The notes beneath the pieces are model-generated. The model made no database searches and was not told the origin of the DNA. It worked only from the letters and a program-made list of their open reading frames with translations. Of a stretch of 64,000 nucleotides of DNA, positions 7,700 through 18,784 are shown in pieces; within the stretch, counting starts at the first letter, position 1; the number at the start of each line of letters is the position of its first letter. The position numbers and the translations under genes were made by a program. This DNA comes from Luteimonas chenhongjianii (GTDB lineage: Bacteria > Pseudomonadota > Gammaproteobacteria > Xanthomonadales > Xanthomonadaceae): contig NZ_CP023406.1 of the NCBI RefSeq assembly GCF_002327105.1, positions 2,914,001 through 2,978,000 of the forward strand, in the 5' to 3' direction.

Positions 7700-9952
7700 A
7701 TGCCCCACCGCTTCATGCCGCGCCGTTCACGCCTGGCCATCTCCGTGGCGCTGCTGCTGCCAGCCGCGACCACGCTCGCGCAGAACCAGAGCCAGACGCA
7801 CGCCCACCCGACCACGCTCGAGCGGGTGGAGGTCACCGCCACGCCACTCGGTGGCGACGCCGAGGACCTGGCCCATCCGATCGAGGTGCTGCACGGGGAT
7901 GCGCTCGAGGACCGCAAGGCCGGTAATCTGGGCGACACGCTGTCCTCGCTCCCGGGCGTGCAGAGCGGCTTCTTCGGTACCGGCGTGGGTCGACCGATCA
8001 TCCGTGGCCAGGAAGGCCCGCGGGTGCAGGTGCTCTCCGGCGGGATCGGCAGCATGGACGCCTCGACGGTCAGCGCCGACCACGCCGTCGGCATCGAGCC
8101 CTTCCTCGCCGACCAGATCGAGGTGCTCAAGGGCCCGGCCAACCTGCTCTACGGCAGCGGCGCGATCGGCGGCGCGGTGAACGTCGTCGACGGACGCATC
8201 GCGCGCGAAGTGCCCGATCGCCCCCTCAGCGGCCGCGCCGAGTTGCGCGCAGGCAGCGGCAACGACGAGCGCAGCGGCATGTTCCGCCTCGACGGCGTCA
8301 GCGGGGACAACCTCGTGCTGCATGTCGACGGCCTGATCCGCAACACGGGCGATTTCGACATCCCGGGTTTCGCGCAGGTGCCGGACGGTCCCGACCATGG
8401 GCACGATGACGGACATGACCATGACCACGACCATGGGCACGGCGAGGAAGAGAACGCCTACGGCACCCTGCCCAACAGCTCGATCCGTACGCGCGCCGGC
8501 GCAGTCGGCGCGACCTGGTTCGGCGCGCGTGGCCATCTGGGCGTCGCGCTGAGCACCTACCGCACCAACTACGGACTGCCCGACGGTGCCCACGCCCACG
8601 CCGAAGGCGACGACGGACACGACCATGGCCATGGTCACGGGCACGACCACGGGCACGACCACGACGATGGGCATGGCCATGGCGAGGACGAGCACGGTCA
8701 TGAAGACGGCCCGGTCCGCATCGATCTCGCGCAGAACCGCATCGATCTCAAGGGCGGCATCTACGATCCGCTGCCGTTCCTCAGGGCGTTGAACCTGCGC
8801 GCCGCCCACAACGACTACGAGCACGTCGAACTCGAAGGCGGCCTGGCTGCCACGCGCTTCACCAACAAGGGAACCGAGGCGCGCCTGGAAGCAGTGCAGA
8901 ACACCTTCAACGGCTGGGACGGCGCCTTCGGCCTGCAGGTGGGCCATGTCGATTTCAGCGCGGTCGGCGAAGAAGCCTTCGTGCCGCCGAGCGTGACCGA
9001 CACCCTGGGTCTGTTCGTCGTGCAGGAGAAGGACTTCGGCCCGGTGAAGCTCGAATTCGGCGGCCGCCACGAGCGTGTCGAGATCGATCCGGCCGCAGGC
9101 GAGGGGCGCAAGTTCGACGCGAGCAGCCTGTCGGGCGCGGCGATCTGGCATCTGTCGGAGACATTCGACCTGCGCTTCGGTGCGGACATCTCCGAGCGCG
9201 CGCCGAGCAACGAAGAACTGTTCGCGGCCGGCCCGCACATCGCGACCCGTTCGATCGAGATCGGCGACGCCGACCTCGACACCGAGCGCGGCCAGCGCCT
9301 TGAAGTGGGCCTGCATGCGCACACCGACCGCGTCGAGTTCAAGGCCGCGGTCTACCAGACGAAGTTCAAGCGCTACACCTACCTCGCCGACACCGGCGTG
9401 GCCGAAGACGGGTTCCCGGTGCGGCTGTGGACCCAGGGTGATGCGACCTTCCGCGGCGCGGAAGCCGAAGCGAAGTTCCACCTCGTCGAGTCGGAGGCTG
9501 GCGATTTCGACCTGCGGGTGTTCGGCGACATCGTGCGCGCGCAACTCGACGGCAGCGGCACGCGTCACGTGCATTTCGATGTGCCGCATGGCGACCACGG
9601 CCACCACTACCATGCCGACATCGAGATGGGCGGCAATCTCCCGCGGATCGCACCGTCGCGCTTCGGCGCCGACATCAACTGGACGCTCGGAGGCCTGCGG
9701 GCGCACGCCGGCGCGGTGCGCTACCAGAAGCAGGACCGCGTTGCGGCGCTGGAAGATCCGAGCCCCGGCTACACCCTGGTCAATGCCGGTATCGCCTGGC
9801 GCCTGGGCCAGGCCGACGGCACCCAGTGGGAACTGTTCCTCGACGGTCGCAACCTGACGGATCGCGAAGCCCGCCCGCACACCTCGCTGCTGCGCGATTT
9901 CGCGCCGCTGCCGGGGCGCATGGTCGCCGGCGGGGTCCGCGTGTTCTTCTGA
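7700..9952 (+). CDS. TonB-dependent outer-membrane zinc receptor, ZnuD-like, with His-rich loops
   Basis: 750 residues: signal peptide (cleaved near residue 27), a TonB-box-like ERVEVTATP at 41-49, a plug domain with PIIRGQEGPRVQVL and IEVLKGPANLLYGSGAIGG, a 22-strand barrel and a C-terminal Phe (VRVFF) for BAM recognition. Two loops are packed with His, Asp and Gly: about residues 232-251 and 296-338; a third short one (HVHFDVPHGDHGHHYH) lies near 629-644. Such loops are known from ZnuD zinc receptors, where they capture zinc outside the cell. The operator upstream and the nearby zur gene support zinc uptake. The first ATG is used; a second at 7715 would also give a signal peptide. Confidence 0.9.
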   Translation: MPHRFMPRRSRLAISVALLLPAATTLAQNQSQTHAHPTTLERVEVTATPLGGDAEDLAHPIEVLHGDALEDRKAGNLGDTLSSLPGVQSGFFGTGVGRPIIRGQEGPRVQVLSGGIGSMDASTVSADHAVGIEPFLADQIEVLKGPANLLYGSGAIGGAVNVVDGRIAREVPDRPLSGRAELRAGSGNDERSGMFRLDGVSGDNLVLHVDGLIRNTGDFDIPGFAQVPDGPDHGHDDGHDHDHDHGHGEEENAYGTLPNSSIRTRAGAVGATWFGARGHLGVALSTYRTNYGLPDGAHAHAEGDDGHDHGHGHGHDHGHDHDDGHGHGEDEHGHEDGPVRIDLAQNRIDLKGGIYDPLPFLRALNLRAAHNDYEHVELEGGLAATRFTNKGTEARLEAVQNTFNGWDGAFGLQVGHVDFSAVGEEAFVPPSVTDTLGLFVVQEKDFGPVKLEFGGRHERVEIDPAAGEGRKFDASSLSGAAIWHLSETFDLRFGADISERAPSNEELFAAGPHIATRSIEIGDADLDTERGQRLEVGLHAHTDRVEFKAAVYQTKFKRYTYLADTGVAEDGFPVRLWTQGDATFRGAEAEAKFHLVESEAGDFDLRVFGDIVRAQLDGSGTRHVHFDVPHGDHGHHYHADIEMGGNLPRIAPSRFGADINWTLGGLRAHAGAVRYQKQDRVAALEDPSPGYTLVNAGIAWRLGQADGTQWELFLDGRNLTDREARPHTSLLRDFAPLPGRMVAGGVRVFF

Positions 9953-10004
9953 CCCGGGAACCCCCGGCGGTCCAGATCGCTCGCCCTTGACCTGTGTCGT
10001 CTCC

Positions 10005-10037
10005 GCCCCGCTCCGGCCTCCGGCAGCGGGGCTTTTT
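10005..10037 (+). terminator. terminator of the zinc receptor gene
   Basis: GCCCCGCT and AGCGGGGC form an 8-bp stem around a 12-base loop, followed by TTTTT, 52 bases after the receptor stop codon. This is a standard intrinsic terminator on the plus strand. Confidence 0.85.
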
Positions 10038-10186
10038 CATTTCGGTACGCGGCGTCGTTGGGGGCATGCCCCAGCGCGCAGGCACGCGTGCTGTCCCGCC
10101 ACGGGCGTTGATGAGATTCGCGGCCCGTCAGGCGATGGGCCGATCGCCGCTCGGCATATGCACCGCCTGCTGCGCCCGAAGTCGGG

Positions 10187-10687
10187 TCAGGCGCTTGCGG
10201 CGTCCGCGCATTGCGCGCACAGGCCGTGCACTTCCAGCGTCTGCGCCTGAGGAACGAAGCCGAGCGCGCGCGCACGCGCGTCCAGCGCGCCGACGACCAC
10301 CTCGTCCTCGAGTTCGACCGCGCTGTGGCAGCGGTCGCAGATCAGGAACGGCACCGAGTGCTGGGCCGTGCTCGGGTGGTGGCAGGCCACGAAGGCGTTG
10401 ACCGACTGCAGCTTGTGGATGAAGCCATTGGCCAGCAGGAAATCCAGCGCGCGATAGACCGTCGGCGGCGCCGCGGCGCCAGGGCCATCGCCCTCGCGCA
10501 CCTGGTCCAGCAGGTCGTAGGCCTTCAGCGGCCGCCCCGCCCTTGCGATCAGGCCCAGCACATACGCCCGGATCGGCGTCAGCCGCAGCCCGCGTTCGCC
10601 GCAGGCACGCTCCACCGCGCCGATGAAACCGGCGGCGTCGTCGACGTGATGATGCGGATCGGTGCAGGGGTGGGCGTGCGTGGCCAT
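10187..10687 (-). CDS. zur: Fur-family zinc uptake regulator Zur
   Basis: 166 residues starting at the ATG at 10687. A His-rich N-terminus (HAHPCTDPHHHVDD) precedes the winged helix (LRLTPIRAYVLGLI, PPTVYRALDFLLANGFIHKL). The dimer domain has the structural zinc pair CDRC (117-120) and a second CAQC (157-160), with regulatory-site ligands in ACHHPSTAQHS. In-frame sequence upstream of 10687 is not family-like. Zur with zinc bound represses uptake genes; the ZnuD-like receptor and the MerC-like gene nearby with a Zur-type operator are the obvious targets. I see no Zur box in front of zur itself. Confidence 0.9.
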   Translation of the reverse strand: MATHAHPCTDPHHHVDDAAGFIGAVERACGERGLRLTPIRAYVLGLIARAGRPLKAYDLLDQVREGDGPGAAAPPTVYRALDFLLANGFIHKLQSVNAFVACHHPSTAQHSVPFLICDRCHSAVELEDEVVVGALDARARALGFVPQAQTLEVHGLCAQCADAASA

Positions 10688-10954
10688 GCATCCATGATGA
10701 GTGCGGGGCGGCGGGGACTCAAGCGCGCCTGAACGCCGCCGCCGACGCCTGGCGTGCGGCTTCCAGCGGAATCCTGGTCTCACCCACGGGCGGCCGTCGC
10801 GTTGGCCGCGGACAGCGATTGCCCGCAGACCGTCAGGCGCCCGCGGGTCTGCGCAACTCGGGGCCAGACAAGCCAGGCACTGGCAGTGTTGTCGCGGCGC
10901 AGCTCCAAAGGACTTGCGCCGCACGACAGACTCAGCGGCTAGCGCAGCCTCGGC

Positions 10955-12367
10955 TCAGGCCGCGTCCCCCTGCGGCAGCATCGCGATCGCCGCGTCGATG
11001 CGCGCCAGCGCCTGATCGCGCCCGGCCAGATACACCGTGTGGCCGATGTCGGGGCTCACCTGCGTGCCGGTAATGGCCACGCGCAGCGGCTGCGCGACCT
11101 TGCCCATGCCCAGCCCCAGCGTCTCGACCGTCTCGCGGAATGCCGCGTCGATGGCCTCGACGTTCCAGGCCGGCAAGGCTGCGAAACGCGCGCGCACATC
11201 CACCAGCGGTGCGCGGGATTCGGCCTTCAGGTGCTTGGCGACGGCCTTGTCGTCATAGGTCCTGAGCGGGCGGTACCAGACCGCCGCGCGTTCGGACATG
11301 TCCTTGAGCGTCTGCACGCGGTCACGCAGGGCCAGCACCACATCGACCGGCGCCGGGCCGCTGGCGAGATCGTAGCCGTCCTTGCGCAGATGCCATTCCA
11401 GGTGCGCTGCAACTTCGGCCGGATCGTCGGATTTCAGGTACTGCTGGTTGAGCCAGCCGAGTTTGGCCATGTCCAGCCGCGCCGCCTTGGCGTTGACGTC
11501 CTTGAGGTCGAACAGCTGCTGCATCTCGGTAATGGAGAAGATCTCCTGGTCGCCATGCGACCAGCCCAGCCGCACCAGATAGTTGAGCAGGGCATGCGGC
11601 AGATAGCCGGCATCGCGGTACTGCATGACATCGGCGGCGCCGGTGCGCTTGGACAGCTTGGCGCCCTGCTCGTCGAGGATCATCGGCAGGTGCGAGAACG
11701 CCGGCACATCCGCGCCGAGCGCGCGGTAGATGTTGATCTGGCGCGGCGTGTTGTTGACATGATCGTCGCCGCGCACGACATCGGTGATGCCCATGTCCAG
11801 ATCGTCGACCACCACCGCGAAGTTGTAGGTGGCATAGCCGTCGGGACGGAAGATCACCAGATCGTCGAGCTCGCTGTTGGCGATCTCGATGCGGCCCTTG
11901 ACCTTGTCCTCCCAGGCCACCGTGCCCTCGAGCGGATTCTTCAGCCGGATCACCCGGTTGGGATCGTCGCGTTTGGCTTCGTTGCGATCGCGATAGGCGC
12001 CGTTGTAACGGGGCTTCTCGCCGGCGGCCATCGCCGCCTCGCGCATCTCATCGAGCTCGGCTTTCGATTCGTAGGCGTAGTAGGCCTTGCCGGCGGCCAC
12101 CAGCTGCTCGGCGACCTCGGCATAGCGGTCCAACCGGTGGGTCTGGTAGATCGGACCCTCATCGTAGTCCAGGCCCAGCCAGCCCATCGCCTCGAGGATG
12201 GCGTCGATCGCCGCCTGGGTGCTGCGCGCGGCATCGGTGTCCTCGATGCGGAGCACGAACTGACCGCCGCGCCTGCGGGCCTCCAGCCAGCAGTACAGCG
12301 CGGTGCGTGCGCCGCCGATGTGCAGGTAACCGGTGGGGCTGGGGGCGAAACGGGTGCGGCAGGACAT
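10955..12367 (-). CDS. gltX: glutamate--tRNA ligase
   Basis: 470 residues, normal for bacterial GluRS. The class I signature is [17 protein letters not shown] at residues 7-23, and the second ATP-binding motif is KLSKRTGA near residue 240. The frame extends 15 codons upstream, but the family N-terminus starts at [11 protein letters not shown]. The C-terminal helical anticodon-binding domain is complete. It charges tRNA-Glu with glutamate in the cytoplasm. The gene stands alone between zur and lpxH, divergent from the latter. Confidence 0.97.
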   Translation of the reverse strand: MSCRTRFAPSPTGYLHIGGARTALYCWLEARRRGGQFVLRIEDTDAARSTQAAIDAILEAMGWLGLDYDEGPIYQTHRLDRYAEVAEQLVAAGKAYYAYESKAELDEMREAAMAAGEKPRYNGAYRDRNEAKRDDPNRVIRLKNPLEGTVAWEDKVKGRIEIANSELDDLVIFRPDGYATYNFAVVVDDLDMGITDVVRGDDHVNNTPRQINIYRALGADVPAFSHLPMILDEQGAKLSKRTGAADVMQYRDAGYLPHALLNYLVRLGWSHGDQEIFSITEMQQLFDLKDVNAKAARLDMAKLGWLNQQYLKSDDPAEVAAHLEWHLRKDGYDLASGPAPVDVVLALRDRVQTLKDMSERAAVWYRPLRTYDDKAVAKHLKAESRAPLVDVRARFAALPAWNVEAIDAAFRETVETLGLGMGKVAQPLRVAITGTQVSPDIGHTVYLAGRDQALARIDAAIAMLPQGDAA

Positions 12368-12447
12368 GCGCGAAGCTCGGTGCGGGAACAGTGCGCATTC
12401 TAACCGGCGCACCCGGTCGGCCCCGGCGGCCGGATTACAATGTCGCC

Positions 12448-13194
12448 ATGACCACGCTCTTCATCTCCGACCTGCACCTGGATCCTGCGCGGCCGGAGAT
12501 CACCGCCCTGTTCCTGGCGTTGCTGGACGGCGAGGCCCGCGAGGCCGATGCGCTGTACATCCTCGGCGACCTGTTCGAATCCTGGGTCGGGGACGACGAT
12601 CCGTCGGAAGCCGGGGCCGCGGTCGCCCGGCACCTGGCCGCGCTGAAGGCCGCAGGCGTGCCGGTCGTCTTCATGCACGGCAACCGCGACTTCCTCGTCG
12701 GCCATGAGTACGCGCGCCGCGCCGGCATGACCCTGCTGCCGGACCCGGCGGTGATCGATCTCTACGGCCGCCCGGTGCTGCTAACCCATGGCGACCTGCT
12801 GTGCACGGGCGATGTCGAGTACCAGGCCGTGCGCACGCAGGTGCGCAACCCGCAATGGCAGGCGCAGATGCTCGCGCAACCGCTGCCGGTGCGCCTGGCC
12901 TTCGCCCAGCAGGCGCGCGACGCCAGCCAGGCCCGCGCGGCTGCACTGCGCGGCGCCGGCACGATGGAAAGCGTCACCGACGTCGCACCGGCCACGGTCT
13001 ACGAGTGGTTCGTGCGTTACGGCATCGACACGATGATCCACGGCCACACCCACCGGCCGGCGATCCATACGCTGCGTGTCGGCGACCGGGACTGTCGGCG
13101 CATCGTGCTCGGCGACTGGTTCGAGCAGGGGTCGGTATTGCGGGCGCACGCCGACGGGCGGCTCGAACTGTCGGCGCTGTCTGAAGCCCGCTAG
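12448..13194 (+). CDS. lpxH: UDP-2,3-diacylglucosamine diphosphatase
   Basis: 248 residues of the calcineurin-like metallophosphoesterase fold. All metal-site blocks are present in order: [31 protein letters not shown] and GHTHRP. LpxH cuts UDP-2,3-diacylglucosamine to lipid X and UMP at the inner face of the inner membrane in lipid A synthesis. The ATG at 12448 gives the usual family N-terminus [11 protein letters not shown]. The gene is divergent from gltX and not in a run with other lpx genes. Confidence 0.95.
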   Translation: MTTLFISDLHLDPARPEITALFLALLDGEAREADALYILGDLFESWVGDDDPSEAGAAVARHLAALKAAGVPVVFMHGNRDFLVGHEYARRAGMTLLPDPAVIDLYGRPVLLTHGDLLCTGDVEYQAVRTQVRNPQWQAQMLAQPLPVRLAFAQQARDASQARAAALRGAGTMESVTDVAPATVYEWFVRYGIDTMIHGHTHRPAIHTLRVGDRDCRRIVLGDWFEQGSVLRAHADGRLELSALSEAR

Positions 13195-13403
13195 AAACTC
13201 CGCTGCCGGGCGGTCAGAAGGCCCGCAGGATGCGGCGCGGGCCCGGAGCGGTCGCTCCGCATCTGCGTCGACGGTGCATGCCCGCGCTCGCGCTGCCGCC
13301 GCGCCGTTCGCGCGCCTGCAGCATCGCGCTTTATCTACACGCACTTGGCAGCACCCCGACAAGCAGCTCCACGACGCGGCATGCCGTCGGTTTCAGGACG
13401 TTC

Positions 13404-13807
13404 TCAGGCCACGAGCATGGCACCCGCGGCGAAGCGCCAGACGCCCAGCAGTGCCATGGCGACCAGGGTGGCGAAGGTCAGCAGGGCGCCGCTGAAGCGC
13501 CCGAACGAGTAGCCGGCAGAACCACCGAGCCCGATCGCGTGCAGCACGCGCGCGAGCAGCAGGGCGATCCCGAACGCCCAGAGCAGTGGAATCGGCGTCG
13601 CCGCCAGTTCCAGCAGCGCCAGCATCAGCAGCCCCAGCGGCACGTATTCGCTGAAGTTGCCGTGCACGCGCACCTTGCGGGTCAGCACCGCGTCGCCGCC
13701 CGTGCCCAGGCCTATCGCGTGCGCCCTGCGGTGCAGGATCACGCGCAGCGTCAGCGCCAGATAGAGCAGCACGTGCAGCGATGCGATCAACAGGGAGATG
13801 CGCGGCG

Positions 13808-13811
<4 letters not shown>
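13404..13811 (-). CDS. MAPEG-family membrane protein
   Basis: 135 residues with four hydrophobic helices. The central part [24 protein letters not shown] is the typical MAPEG segment (membrane-associated proteins in eicosanoid and glutathione metabolism), and RVLHAIGL follows as in YecN-like members. Eukaryotic relatives are glutathione transferases or leukotriene enzymes; the bacterial role is mostly unknown. Its ATG overlaps the stop of the upstream hydrolase gene by four bases (13808-13811), so the two are coupled. Confidence 0.85.
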
Positions 13812-14713
<902 letters not shown>

Positions 14714-14756
14714 GCGCCCCTCCCCGCCGGATCCTGCAGCGATTGTAGGCCGGGCA

Positions 14757-16541
14757 TCAGCGCGCGACCGCCTCCACCTTCGCGGCGCCGACCGGATTGC
14801 GCGGGTCGCTGCCGCCACTGAGGCTGCCTTCGGCGCGGTTCCACTCGATCGTCTGCAGGTTGCCCCAGACATGGCTCGACCCGCGTCCACCCGCAGCGCG
14901 GTCACCCGGCAGATCGACGGCATGACCGAGAGCGCGCAGCTTCGCGGCGGTGTCGGCTGAGAACGTGTCGGACTCGGCCGAGATGCTGTCCGGCAGCCAC
15001 TGGTGGTGGTAGCGCGGCAGCGCCGCGACCGCCTGCGCGCCGAGGCCGGCGTCGTAGCCGAGGATGCCCAGCAGCACCATCGTGATGATGCGGCTGCCGC
15101 CGGGCGTGCCGAGCACGGCCACCCGCTCGTCCGATTCGAGGAACGTCGGCGTCATCGAACTCAGCGGACGCTTGCCCGGCGCGGGCGCGTTGGCATCGAA
15201 ACCCATCACGCCGAACGCGTTCGGCACGCCGGGCTGCAGCGCGAAATCGTCCATCTCGTTGTTGAGCAGCACGCCGGTGCCCGGCGCGACCAGGCCGCTG
15301 CCAAACAGCAGGTTCACCGTCTGCGTGACGGCCGCCCGGTTGCCGGCGGCGTCGACGATCGAGAAGTGCGTGGTCTCCTCGTCTTCCAGCGGTGTCGGCT
15401 TGCCCGACAACAGCTCGCTCGGCGTCGCCCTGTCGGGGTTGATCGTCGCGCGCAAGCCGCCGGCATAGTCGCGGCTGAGCAGGGTGCGCTGCGGAATGTC
15501 GACGAAATCGGGGTCGCCCAGATAGAAGGTGCGGTCGCGGAAGGCGCGGCGCATCGATTCGACCACCAGATGCGCACGCGCGGCATCGTCCATGGCCGGC
15601 AGATCATAGGGTTCGAGGATCTGCAGCATCTGCGCCATGGCGATGCCACCCGAAGACGGTGGCGGCGCGGTGGTCACGGTCCAGCCGCGGTACCGGAAGC
15701 GGATCGGCTCACGTTCGATCACCTTGTAGGCGGCGAGGTCCTCCGCGGTCCACTGGCCACCCTCGGCATTCACGCCAGCGACGAGCTTGCCGCCGGTCTC
15801 GCCGCGGTAGAAGCCGTCGAAACCGCGCTCGGCCAGCAGGCGCAGCGTCCGCGCCAGATCGGGCTGGCGGAACGTGTCGCCCTCCTGCGGGGCACGACCG
15901 TCGGCGAGGAACACCGCGCGGGTGCCGGGGTAGCGTTCCATCACCGCGCGCCGCGACTGGTAACCGCGGGCGAGACGGCCATAGACCGGGAAGCCGTCCT
16001 CGGCGATGCGGATCGCCGGCGCCAGTGACTGCGACAGCGGCAGGGCGCCATAACGTTCGGCGACATGCACGAACGCGGCCGGAAGGCCCGGAATTCCCGC
16101 AGACCACGGGCCGTTCTCGGCCCGGTCGCGATCGAACTCGCCGTTCACGTCACGGTAGCGGTCGGCATGCGCGCTGGCCGGCGCGGTCTCGCGCGCGTCG
16201 ATGAAGATGTCGCGGCCGGTCTTCGCATCGTGCAGCAGGAAGAAGCCGCCGCCGCCCAGCCCCGACGAGATCGGCTCGACCACCGACAGCACTGCGGACG
16301 TCGCGATCGCGGCATCGAAGGCGTTGCCGCCTTCGCGCATGATCTGCAGGCCGGCTTCGGTCGCCAGCGCATGCGCCGAGGCGACCGCATTGCCCGGCGG
16401 CGTCGCCGGAGCGACCGATGTGACCGGAGCGGGAACGTCCGGCGCGCGGACGTCGCGCGCGCACGACGGCGCGACCGCCAGCAGCAACAACGACAGCAGC
16501 AATGCCGGCATCCCGGCTAACGGAATACGGGCACGCGTCAT
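14757..16541 (-). CDS. ggt: gamma-glutamyltransferase (glutathione hydrolase)
   Basis: 594 residues with a signal peptide and possible lipid-attachment Cys near residue 27. The proenzyme features are clear: large subunit start [28 protein letters not shown], and the autocatalytic cleavage site with nucleophile Thr in [10 protein letters not shown] at about residue 390. Downstream are the small-subunit segments [18 protein letters not shown] and LGTPGGSRI. The enzyme works in the periplasm, removing the glutamyl group of glutathione. The ATG at 16541 has a strong AGGAGG and overlaps the stop of the ferredoxin gene by two bases. Confidence 0.95.
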   Translation of the reverse strand: MTRARIPLAGMPALLLSLLLLAVAPSCARDVRAPDVPAPVTSVAPATPPGNAVASAHALATEAGLQIMREGGNAFDAAIATSAVLSVVEPISSGLGGGGFFLLHDAKTGRDIFIDARETAPASAHADRYRDVNGEFDRDRAENGPWSAGIPGLPAAFVHVAERYGALPLSQSLAPAIRIAEDGFPVYGRLARGYQSRRAVMERYPGTRAVFLADGRAPQEGDTFRQPDLARTLRLLAERGFDGFYRGETGGKLVAGVNAEGGQWTAEDLAAYKVIEREPIRFRYRGWTVTTAPPPSSGGIAMAQMLQILEPYDLPAMDDAARAHLVVESMRRAFRDRTFYLGDPDFVDIPQRTLLSRDYAGGLRATINPDRATPSELLSGKPTPLEDEETTHFSIVDAAGNRAAVTQTVNLLFGSGLVAPGTGVLLNNEMDDFALQPGVPNAFGVMGFDANAPAPGKRPLSSMTPTFLESDERVAVLGTPGGSRIITMVLLGILGYDAGLGAQAVAALPRYHHQWLPDSISAESDTFSADTAAKLRALGHAVDLPGDRAAGGRGSSHVWGNLQTIEWNRAEGSLSGGSDPRNPVGAAKVEAVAR

Positions 16542-16792
16542 GACGCCTCCTGCCGCAGGCGCGCCAGCTTGGCGAGCAACTGCACCTGGGTTTCGGGGAT
16601 ATCGGGATCGGGGTCGATGCATTCGACCGGGCAGACGACCACGCATTGCGGCTCGTCGAAATGGCCGACGCATTCGGTACAGCGCGCCGGATCGATCACG
16701 TAGATGGTCTCGCCCTGGGCGATGGCCTGGTTCGGGCAGGCGGGCTCGCAGACGTCGCAATTGACGCAGAGCTCGTTGATCTTCAGAGACAT
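16538..16792 (-). CDS. 2[4Fe-4S] ferredoxin, YfhL/Allochromatium type
   Basis: 84 residues. The first cluster motif is CVNCDVCEPACP and the second is CTECVGHFDEPQCVVVCP, with the extended spacing that marks the YfhL/Alvin ferredoxin group. The C-terminal tail after the second cluster is a short helix. These ferredoxins have very low potentials and pass electrons in the cytoplasm; the partner is not shown by context. The family usually begins MSLKIN..C, so the ATG at 16792 is chosen. It is upstream of and overlaps ggt. In related genomes this ferredoxin often lies near coaD, as here. Confidence 0.93.
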   Translation of the reverse strand: MSLKINELCVNCDVCEPACPNQAIAQGETIYVIDPARCTECVGHFDEPQCVVVCPVECIDPDPDIPETQVQLLAKLARLRQEAS

Positions 16793-16870
16793 GTGCGCAT
16801 TGTACGGGCCACCTGCGCAACTGGTGTTCCAGTTGTGGAACGCGCTCCGCCCCTGTTGTGGGCGCGGACA

Positions 16871-16903
16871 CGAAAACGCCACCGTGCCTGGGCACGGTGG
16901 CGT
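16871..16903 (-). terminator. terminator of the lipoprotein gene
   Basis: AACGCCACCGTGC and GCACGGTGGCGTT (16874-16903) form a perfect 13-bp stem with a CTGG loop. On the minus strand it is followed by a short T run, 45 bases after the lipoprotein stop. It separates that gene from the ferredoxin-ggt pair. Confidence 0.85.
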
Positions 16904-16947
16904 TGTGGATCAAACGGCGGGCGCGAAGGCGGCCGCCGCGAGCGCGA

Positions 16948-17499
16948 TCAGCCCGCGGTGTCGATGAACACGTATTCCGAACCGGTGGGCTCGACGACGG
17001 CCTTGACCCGGTCGCTGTCAGCCGCGTTGCCGATGAACAGCACGCGCACGCCGTTCATCGTGCCGGCGCCGACCTGGGCAAAGGACGCGACGACGAGATC
17101 GGCGGTACGGGCCGAATCCAGACCCGCGAAGATCAGCAGGTTGCCGCGGGTGATGCCGCGGGCAACGTCCTGCTGGGCCTTCTCGAGCAGGCGCTCGTAG
17201 GCGCCGTCTACCGGCGTCGACAGGGTCGGATCAGCATCGGTGGTCGTGACGTCCGCAGGCGGGGCATCGGTCGCGGCCGCGGCCGGCGGCGGCACCAGAT
17301 AGACATAGGGCGAGTTGTTGATGCCTTCCATGTGGCGGCCGGCCACGTCGTTGAGATAGGCGTTCCAGGCGACCTTGTCTTCGGTGGTCGGCACCGCGAC
17401 CGCCACGACTTCGACCTCCTGCGTTTCCTCCTTCTTGCCACAGGCGATCACCGGCAGGACCAGGCAGGCGATCAGCAGCGCACGGGTAATGGACTTCAT
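16948..17499 (-). CDS. lipoprotein of unknown function
   Basis: 183 residues with a clear lipoprotein signal, LVLPVIACGKKE, Cys at about residue 20. After it comes an acidic linker with EEVEVVAVAV, a conserved-looking stretch (VAWNAYLNDVAGRHMEGINNSPYVYLVPP), a Pro/Ala/Asp/Thr-rich linker, and a C-terminal alpha/beta half with NLLIFAGLDSARTADLV and VRVLFIGNA that looks like a small nucleotide-fold-like or regulatory domain. I do not recognise the family. It follows coaD after 40 bases and ends at a strong terminator, so it closes the rsmD-coaD transcript. Confidence 0.8.
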   Translation of the reverse strand: MKSITRALLIACLVLPVIACGKKEETQEVEVVAVAVPTTEDKVAWNAYLNDVAGRHMEGINNSPYVYLVPPPAAAATDAPPADVTTTDADPTLSTPVDGAYERLLEKAQQDVARGITRGNLLIFAGLDSARTADLVVASFAQVGAGTMNGVRVLFIGNAADSDRVKAVVEPTGSEYVFIDTAG

Positions 17500-17539
17500 G
17501 GGATTTCCCTCTTTTCTGTAGCGTTTCAGGTGGGCAACG

Positions 17540-18106
<567 letters not shown>

Positions 18107-18766
18107 TCAGCCGTCGCGCCGGTACAGCGCGCAGTGCGCCTCGCGGGTCTGCAGCTCGCGATGCAGGCGCCATGCTCCGCCGGGGAATGCCGGCTGCGCG
18201 CTGGACGATTCCACGTAGAGCCAGGCGTCGGCCGCCATCGCCGGTGCCAGCGCTTCGAGTGCGGGCCGCCACAGATCGGCGGCGAACGGCGGATCGACGA
18301 AGGCGAGGTCGACGGAGCCGGCAGGCAGGCCCGCTGCGATCTGCAGCGCGTCGCCGCGACGAACCGTGACCGCATCACCGCCGGGCAGGCGCGCCGCCGT
18401 GGCAATGAGCGCTGCGACAAGTCCCGCGTCGCGTTCGACCAGCAGGGCGTGCGCCGCGCCACGGGAGACCGCTTCCAGCCCCAGCGCGCCGGTACCGGCG
18501 AAGAGATCGAGTACCCGTGCGCCCGGCAACGCCGGCTGCAACCAGTTGAACAGGGTCTCGCGCACGCGGTCGGAGGTCGGGCGCAGGCCGACGACCGCGG
18601 GGACATCCAGACGCGTGCCGCGCCAGCGTCCACCGACGATCCGCACGCTGCCCGGACCGGTGTTCCGGTCGGTGTTCGACGGCCGGTTGCGCGGCGTGTT
18701 CAAGCGGATGCGCCCACACGGGGCGGCTGAAAGGCGGGTGCTACCATGCGCGCCATTCTCCTCCAT
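18107..18766 (-). CDS. rsmD: 16S rRNA (guanine(966)-N(2))-methyltransferase
   Basis: Up to 219 residues. The core starts at GSVRIVGGRWRGTRL; then come PTSDRVRETLFNWL, the SAM motif VLDLFAGTGALGLEAVSRGA and the catalytic VDPPF. It methylates N2 of G966 in 16S rRNA during 30S assembly. The first ATG at 18766 gives about 20 residues that look foreign to the family; a TTG at 18703 would give the usual length of about 198. The gene is divergent from ftsY and precedes coaD. Confidence 0.92.
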   Translation of the reverse strand: MEENGAHGSTRLSAAPCGRIRLNTPRNRPSNTDRNTGPGSVRIVGGRWRGTRLDVPAVVGLRPTSDRVRETLFNWLQPALPGARVLDLFAGTGALGLEAVSRGAAHALLVERDAGLVAALIATAARLPGGDAVTVRRGDALQIAAGLPAGSVDLAFVDPPFAADLWRPALEALAPAMAADAWLYVESSSAQPAFPGGAWRLHRELQTREAHCALYRRDG

Positions 18767-18784
18767 CCCCGTCCCGACCGCCGC

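Noticed and set aside
8390..8715. Tandem DNA repeat or CRISPR-like array
   Set aside because: The repeated GAC/CAT/GGC units simply encode the His/Asp/Gly-rich loops of the receptor in frame; there are no regular repeats with spacers.
7727..9880. 717-codon open frame antisense to the zinc receptor gene
   Set aside because: It is the mirror frame of a GC-rich gene with strong codon bias; its product has no motif, and the sense strand gives a complete TonB receptor.
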